Source of the DNA: a virus
Direction: 5' to 3' (one strand)
IMG/VR virus record: IMGVR_UViG_3300030012_004221
Location: 94,184-158,183 of that record
DNA: 64,000 nucleotides
Position 1 is the first letter of the stretch; every line of letters starts with the position of its first letter. The notes under the pieces were generated by a model, which was given only the letters and a program-made list of their open reading frames with translations, was not told the origin of the DNA and did no database searches. Position numbers and translations under genes: made by a program. Shown piece by piece: positions 59,577 to 64,000 of this stretch.

Positions 59577-59602
59577 ACCAGGAATCAGGGGTAAATCTTT
59601 AT

Positions 59603-60205
59603 TTATATAATAGGGCAAGAACCGTGTGAACATAATATTTCACGTAGTACTTCATTTACATTTTTATAGCTATCTTGCGCCTTAAATTCTTTATTTTCTC
59701 TTACTAAATGCATAAATGAATCTGGGTTTGAAGGTGTTGAAACAAAATCCCAACATAGTAATTCAAAGTCATCTTGTACTTCCATTACACCACCTCTATC
59801 CTCTAATGAACCCATTCCTCTAGAAGAAACACCAACTGTAATTCCACTTTCAACTAATGCTTTAAGTATATTACCATTTGGGGTAGGTAAAATTTCTATT
59901 TTACCCATTACGTTATCTCCATCCCAATACATTTCTACTATATTATGAGATACATTTTGTAAGTTTATAACTGATGATTCAGGGTGGTCTAATTCACCCA
60001 TTGCTCTGTTTTCATCAACTAGTGTTTGATATTTGTCAATTTCTCTTTTCCACAAATCTTTAGAATAATATCTACCATTACCGTTTTTTACTTCAGCAGT
60101 AGCTAATATTCCTTCAACTAAAGGTAATCCTCGTTTTGAACGTATTTCATTCAAACGTACTCCCTTAGGTTTAAATACGTGGGTTTCTATTAATAATTGA
60201 CTCAT
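59603..60205 (-). CDS. Prohead maturation protease, gp21-like
   Basis: A 200-aa serine protease of the T4 prohead family (related to herpesvirus assemblin). Catalytic residues are seen in GELDHPESSVI with H74, VSHNIVEMYW with H87, and GVSSRGMGS with S127/S128. The preceding GRYYSKDLW segment is also typical. It cleaves capsid and core proteins during maturation. The size matches T4 gp21 (212 aa). It starts 5 bp after the 367-aa gene and is followed by an intrinsic terminator. Confidence 0.93.
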   Translation of the reverse strand: MSQLLIETHVFKPKGVRLNEIRSKRGLPLVEGILATAEVKNGNGRYYSKDLWKREIDKYQTLVDENRAMGELDHPESSVINLQNVSHNIVEMYWDGDNVMGKIEILPTPNGNILKALVESGITVGVSSRGMGSLEDRGGVMEVQDDFELLCWDFVSTPSNPDSFMHLVRENKEFKAQDSYKNVNEVLREILCSHGSCPII

Positions 60206-60210
60206 AAGTA

Positions 60211-61314
60211 TTAATTATCTTCTCTATACTTGTTTAAACCTGAGTATGATTCTGGGTTTTCGTTTGAGTTATAATTTGAGTTTTCATTAGATCCATAATT
60301 AGATCCTGCGTTACTTTCTTCACCCATAACTTTTTTATATTTTTTACCACTCATTTTTTCGTAAACCCTTTCCATTTTCATTTTTCTTTTTTCAAGAACT
60401 TTAACTTCACGCTGCATTTCTTTCATTTTAGTTTTATCAACTAATTCTGATAAACTATCATCTTCAGTAACCATATTAATTCTTTCTTTTTTACCTTCAA
60501 TAATTTCAGATAAAGCATCTATTTGAAGTTCCATAGTAGCAATTTTACCATTTTTTTCAATTTCAGCTAATTTAGTTTCTGTAGTTTCTTTTTTTACTCT
60601 TGGTTTTCTTTTTGGTTTTTCTCCTAATGGAGTTTCATTTAAAATATTTACTAGTGATATCATTTTATTTTCTTTTAGTTCTAAATAACCGGTTCCAACT
60701 TCACCTTCTGGGTAGTCTTTTGTTGTAGCTTCACCATATCCGCCTCCAACACCGCCATTTTTTATTTGTTTTCCTTTTCCTAATGCCGGGGCATCTTCTG
60801 TATAGCCAATTCCTTCAATACCAAATTGAGCATCTTCAACATAGTATAATGGGTTTTTGTCTATATTTTTAATAACTAAATCAATTAATTCTTGTTTAGT
60901 TTTATCTGCATTTTTTTCGTTTGTAAGCTCTGTATAATATCCTTGACGGAACTGCTCTCCAGATACATTATTAAGTAATTTATCATCTTTATAATCATAT
61001 CCTTTAGTAGGAGCTTGTAAATCAGTAACTTCTTTAGTTGTTTTTTTCTCTATTGCCTTAGCTTCTTCTAAAGAAATAAGTTCCATATTTTCATCAAATA
61101 ATTTAAACCAATTAGGTTTTTCTTTAGTACCTGTAGCTACATATAAATTTTCTGAGATAATATTTCTCTTTGCTAGAATAGCAGATGCTTCCTCAAATCC
61201 AGCTGCATTACGAACTAGATTAGGGTATTTTGCTTTGACTTCTTTAAGGAAAATATGTTTACTACCTTTTCCTTTTTTTATTTGATTATATTGTTCTTGT
61301 AATGTTTTTGCCAT
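60211..61314 (-). CDS. Prohead-associated protein, 367 aa
   Basis: A highly charged, Lys/Glu-rich protein. The N-terminal region (LQEQYNQIKKGKGSK, AKYPNLVRNAAGFEEASAIL) is helical. Later come GQIKNGGVGGGYGEATT-like Gly-rich loops (about 180-195), a coiled coil (about 245-330, METQLDALSEIIEGKKERI-type, with MKEMQREVKVLEKRKMKMERVYEKM split by residue 300), and a Ser/Asn/Gly-rich tail with repeated NSNENS-like units. Location immediately before the protease and composition suggest an internal head or core protein, likely a protease substrate. There is no enzyme motif. Confidence 0.7.
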   Translation of the reverse strand: MAKTLQEQYNQIKKGKGSKHIFLKEVKAKYPNLVRNAAGFEEASAILAKRNIISENLYVATGTKEKPNWFKLFDENMELISLEEAKAIEKKTTKEVTDLQAPTKGYDYKDDKLLNNVSGEQFRQGYYTELTNEKNADKTKQELIDLVIKNIDKNPLYYVEDAQFGIEGIGYTEDAPALGKGKQIKNGGVGGGYGEATTKDYPEGEVGTGYLELKENKMISLVNILNETPLGEKPKRKPRVKKETTETKLAEIEKNGKIATMELQIDALSEIIEGKKERINMVTEDDSLSELVDKTKMKEMQREVKVLEKRKMKMERVYEKMSGKKYKKVMGEESNAGSNYGSNENSNYNSNENPESYSGLNKYREDN

Positions 61315-61315
61315 T

Positions 61316-62359
61316 TTATTCGCCTTTTAATAAGTCTTTAATATCTTTTATATAGTCTAAAACTAGATCTGTTGGTTTAACAACCGAATATGAACCAGGA
61401 TTTTCTTTATAATAATCACTAGTTTCATTTTTAGCATTGCTCAACATCTTATAAATATCATTCATTTCCTGTTCAATGCGATCAAATGCTTGAATTCTAC
61501 CTTGTTGAAATTCTTCTTGTGGGGTAGAATCATCTTCAAATAATTGTTTTACTTCTAGACCTGATCCTTTAATTTTTTTAGGTACTAACTTATACCCAAA
61601 TTCTTTTACATAACTGTTATCTTTTACTCCATCAGCACCTGCTTTAGGACCTGGGCCTAATGTAGCTCCTACTCCTTCTTTAACTTCTTTATATCCTAAT
61701 TCTTTATATGCTTTATCATTTGGTTTAGATCCTTTTAATCTAAAAGCATAAGGTGTTAAATAAGCTCCTGCTGCTCCTGATGTTGATATTTCTTCAACTT
61801 CATCTTCAAATATATGATCTGCTAAAGCAAATCTAATAACACCTCTTAACATACCATCATCTTTAATATTATATTTTTCTGATATGGCTTTTGCTACTGC
61901 ATCAACTCTTCTATCCTGAAGATCAGATATGTCAGAAACACTTGGTAATTCAGCTTCAGATAATTTTACTTGTATCCTTTTGTAATCATCAGGATATTCA
62001 TTTCTTATATGAGTACGAATTTTATTTCTTAATTTTTTAGAATCTTCAAAAATATCTCTAAATACTTTATCATTCTTAGCTTTTACATAAACTCCTTTAG
62101 CTGTGTCAACTAGATCAGTTGATGCTTCTATTAACTTTTCATAATTAGGCAAATATTCTATATCCCACTTAACTGCCCCCGTTTCTGGGTTTATATCAGT
62201 AATTGTTGATTTTATTCCATCATCAACTTTAGTTTGACCTACTTTAAATTGTCTTTTAGGTATTCCTAATTCCTTCTCTGCCTGATCAGCTGATGCAGTT
62301 TTAGACATTTCAGATAATAGTTCTTTTACTACTTTATTTATTATTTTTATTTTACCCAT
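61316..62359 (-). CDS. Prohead-associated protein, 347 aa
   Basis: A helical, charged protein with an N-terminal KIKIINKVVKELLSEMSK helix and a C-terminal helical region (QAFDRIEQEMNDIYKML). A central segment STSGAAGAYLTPYAF (about 194-208) is a Gly/Ala loop motif I have seen repeatedly in structural proteins of marine T4-like phages. It overlaps the 286-aa gene upstream by 8 nt and is one base from the 367-aa gene downstream, so it belongs to the portal-protease operon. Probably a core or internal head protein. Confidence 0.7.
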   Translation of the reverse strand: MGKIKIINKVVKELLSEMSKTASADQAEKELGIPKRQFKVGQTKVDDGIKSTITDINPETGAVKWDIEYLPNYEKLIEASTDLVDTAKGVYVKAKNDKVFRDIFEDSKKLRNKIRTHIRNEYPDDYKRIQVKLSEAELPSVSDISDLQDRRVDAVAKAISEKYNIKDDGMLRGVIRFALADHIFEDEVEEISTSGAAGAYLTPYAFRLKGSKPNDKAYKELGYKEVKEGVGATLGPGPKAGADGVKDNSYVKEFGYKLVPKKIKGSGLEVKQLFEDDSTPQEEFQQGRIQAFDRIEQEMNDIYKMLSNAKNETSDYYKENPGSYSVVKPTDLVLDYIKDIKDLLKGE

Positions 62360-63209
62360 TTGCTTTACGTAATTCTTCTAATAATGAATGATATTGTAAC
62401 AAATCAACTAAATGATCACTTTTAATAACTGTTCTTTTATCTAGTTCTTTAATTAAAGAAGAAACCTCATTTAATTTTATTTTAACGACTTCACTTTTTG
62501 TTTTTTTAATTCCTTCTTTTATTGTAGTTTTAATTAAATTAACTTCATTATTATAAAATTCTTTAAGTCTGGATGTATTGTCTACAGATTCAATAAATTC
62601 TTTTAAAATGTGTTTTTGTTTAGAATTAAGTGAAGAATATTTATCATTAAATTTTTCTAATAGTACATAATAAGTAAGTGTACGAATATCTTTATCTTGA
62701 GATTTAAATTCTTCAATTATATTATTTTTAACACTATCTCTAACTACTTCTTTAGATGTTAAATGTTCTAAAATAGTTACTTTATTATCTATAATTTGAT
62801 TAGGATCTATTAATTTAGTAGTGTTATATGCTTCTACTAATGTATATAAAGAAGCTTGAGCTTTGTAGTCATTCATTTTCGTTTTAAATAAATCTTCTAC
62901 ATTATAATGTTTTTTTAGTTCACTTATTAAATTATATTTTTCTTTTCTTATTCTAGATCTATTTAATTTTTTAGACTGTTCTAATACTGTATCTAATACA
63001 GCATTTGCTTTAGAAGAATCTAATTTTGAAGATTTAAATATAGTTTCATATAATTTATATTCTTTGCCTAACTCAGTGTTAACAAAGTGTGATTTTAAAA
63101 TTTCTATGGCCGGAGAATTTTTGCCTGACAGGGTTTCGGAGGTAATTTTTCTTACCACTACTTCAAATAGAATACCTGTATTCCTGAATTTTGAATGTTT
63201 TATATACAT
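62352..63209 (-). CDS. Prohead-associated helical protein, 285 aa
   Basis: Start taken as the ATG at 63209 (MYIKHSKFRN); the open frame extends one codon further to a TTG. The N-terminal 60 residues hold a conserved-looking FRNTGILFEVVVRKITSE stretch. The remainder is nearly all helix with high Lys, Glu and Asn. It lies between the portal and the protease, where T4 has the small core proteins gp67 and gp68. It is much longer than those, so homology cannot be claimed. A late-type motif is 16 nt upstream, so it may head the core-capsid transcription unit. Confidence 0.72.
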   Translation of the reverse strand: MYIKHSKFRNTGILFEVVVRKITSETLSGKNSPAIEILKSHFVNTELGKEYKLYETIFKSSKLDSSKANAVLDTVLEQSKKLNRSRIRKEKYNLISELKKHYNVEDLFKTKMNDYKAQASLYTLVEAYNTTKLIDPNQIIDNKVTILEHLTSKEVVRDSVKNNIIEEFKSQDKDIRTLTYYVLLEKFNDKYSSLNSKQKHILKEFIESVDNTSRLKEFYNNEVNLIKTTIKEGIKKTKSEVVKIKLNEVSSLIKELDKRTVIKSDHLVDLLQYHSLLEELRKANG

Positions 63210-63224
63210 CAATACTTATTTTTT

Positions 63225-63233
63225 TATAAATAT
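63225..63233 (-). promoter_or_regulatory. ATATTTATA late-type motif before the prohead core group
   Basis: Sense ATATTTATA, 16 nt before the ATG at 63209, in the 31-bp gap after the portal gene. Confidence 0.45.
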
Positions 63234-63240
63234 ATTAAAA

Positions 63241-64000
63241 TTATTGTTCCTTAATATTTGATTCGTCAAGTAACGAGCTTTTTGCGCTATCTTGCTCAAA
63301 TACTAACTTTTTCCCAGATATAAGTTTATCAGGAAGTGATTTTAACATAGATTGATGCTTTGCATAGTTTACATTACTTTCTAATGCTAAAGGACTTTTT
63401 TTAGGATCATTATAATCTTGTTTCATACCTTGAGAACCTAATCGATCTTTTCCAAAATTATCATCTTGAGTATTTCGTTTAGATACTTTTTTCTTTGGCC
63501 TCCCTAAAGGTGTTTTTCTATTTCCTATATACTGATTATCTTCATTATGTGGAGGTATATCACCAGGATTTGAATACATTCTTCCTTTACCATATAATGT
63601 AGCTAAATCATGAGGTGTACCATATGACTGACCTGTTTCAACTGGGTCATTCCCTTCAGCTTCAATTTGAGCTATTCTAAACTTACGTTTAGCATCTTCT
63701 CTAACTAAATCTCTAAAGTCATCATATTGATCTTCACTTAAGTGGAATAGATGATCATAAACGAAGTCTGTTGGGAACATATTTGTTTCAACCATTTGAG
63801 CAGCTAAATCCATTTTTTCTTTCATTAACGCTACTCTTTCTTGATCATAAATAATAGATGGAGTTGTTAGTGATAATTCAAAGTTAGCTAGTTGTTCATC
63901 TTTATAACCTTGAGTATATAAATGAACTAATGCTATTTTATATAATTCTGATACTACAATTCTTTGTATACGTTCTATTGTACGAGCAAATCTAATATCT
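63241..64000 (-). CDS. Portal vertex protein gp20-like, C-terminal part
   Basis: The frame is open from the right edge of the window (first codon at 63999) to the stop at 63241, giving about 252 residues of C-terminus. The visible start FARTIERIQRIVVSELYKIAL with its following helix, then LTTPSIIYDQERVALMKEKMDLAAQM and FVYDHLFHLSEDQYDDF, matches the conserved stem and crown helices of gp20. An internal ATG at 63825 would give a shorter frame, but homology-like sequence continues through it, so it is not the start. The C-terminal 100 residues are polar and disordered (GNRKTPLGRPKKKVSKR). The portal forms the dodecameric DNA entry channel. Confidence 0.88.
   Translation of the reverse strand, partial: DIRFARTIERIQRIVVSELYKIALVHLYTQGYKDEQLANFELSLTTPSIIYDQERVALMKEKMDLAAQMVETNMFPTDFVYDHLFHLSEDQYDDFRDLVREDAKRKFRIAQIEAEGNDPVETGQSYGTPHDLATLYGKGRMYSNPGDIPPHNEDNQYIGNRKTPLGRPKKKVSKRNTQDDNFGKDRLGSQGMKQDYNDPKKSPLALESNVNYAKHQSMLKSLPDKLISGKKLVFEQDSAKSSLLDESNIKEQ

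Noticed and set aside
63210-63212. TTG start one codon before the ATG of the 285-aa prohead protein
   Set aside because: An ATG follows immediately and is the simpler start; nothing supports TTG use here.
63241-63825. A separate 194-aa gene starting at ATG 63825
   Set aside because: The same frame stays open to the window edge and encodes portal-like sequence upstream of that ATG, so it is the C-terminal part of the portal protein.
1-64000. tRNA genes, insertion sequences, integrase or attachment sites
   Set aside because: Reading the gaps on both strands showed no cloverleaf-like sequence, no transposase or integrase motif and no flanking repeats. Gaps are short and mostly filled by promoters or terminators.

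Overview
The window is part of the genome of a T4-like contractile-tailed phage (myovirus morphology) that very probably infects a member of the Bacteroidetes, most likely a flavobacterium. The T4-like assignment rests on a recognisable series of T4-type proteins: portal gp20, protease gp21, scaffold gp22, capsid gp23, neck gp13/gp14, a gp15-like tail terminator, sheath gp18, tube gp19, a gp26-like protein, gp53, helicase gp41, UvsX, RNase H and gp32. The host assignment rests on three independent signs. One large secreted protein ends in a type IX secretion (T9SS) sorting domain. Signal peptides have the flavobacterial form ending in FSQ or FGQ. Six intergenic regions carry a TTTG-N19/20-TATATT promoter, the geometry of the Bacteroidetes housekeeping sigma factor. 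The DNA is very AT-rich. Every credible gene lies on the minus strand and is read from the right end of the window to the left.

Layout in the direction of transcription (right to left). 64000-56400 is the head module: portal (cut by the window end), three conserved prohead-associated proteins, protease, acidic scaffold, major capsid protein and a strong terminator. 56342-53979 is an accessory block: an amidinotransferase/DDAH-like enzyme, a phosphatidylserine decarboxylase-like enzyme and PhoH. 53933-50741 is neck and tail completion. 50706-32247 is the adhesion and modification region: a 929-aa fibre protein, a 2467-aa collagen-like fibre with about 665 Gly-X-Y-phased triplets, two small proteins (one guanidinoacetate-methyltransferase-like), three large glycosyltransferase genes and a further 499-aa fibre-like protein. 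31909-18773 is the tail: sheath, tube, terminator, a gp26-like protein with a probable programmed frameshift, tape measure, baseplate proteins and a hub protein ending in a CHAP-like hydrolase. 18726-9870 is replication and nucleotide metabolism: a divergent family A DNA polymerase, gp32, UvsX, RNase H, gp41, NrdB and NrdA. 9859-2901 holds an FkbM methyltransferase, small membrane proteins, the T9SS cargo protein, an outer-membrane-type protein, a thioredoxin-like protein and an amidase endolysin. 2846-1 holds a membrane protein and a 7-deazaguanine DNA-modification group (DpdA/TGT-like enzyme and the start of QueC).

Two promoter-like signals appear to divide the genome. Metabolic, replication and glycosyltransferase genes have the host-type promoter. 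Structural and lysis genes instead have the sense-strand motif ATATTTATA 12-35 nt before their starts. This motif is the reverse complement of the T4 late box and is a candidate late promoter.

The most unusual content is: (1) a phage-encoded T9SS cargo protein; (2) a glycosylation cluster, including a methyltransferase fused to a TibC-type autotransporter heptosyltransferase with its four-cysteine site, beside a giant Ser-rich collagen-like fibre, which suggests a virion-glycosylation system; (3) a phosphatidylserine decarboxylase homologue; (4) a T7 slippery run joining the gp26-like gene to the next frame just before the tape measure; and (5) a short family A polymerase in an otherwise T4-like replisome. 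Functions come from sequence motifs and family knowledge only; no database search was run.
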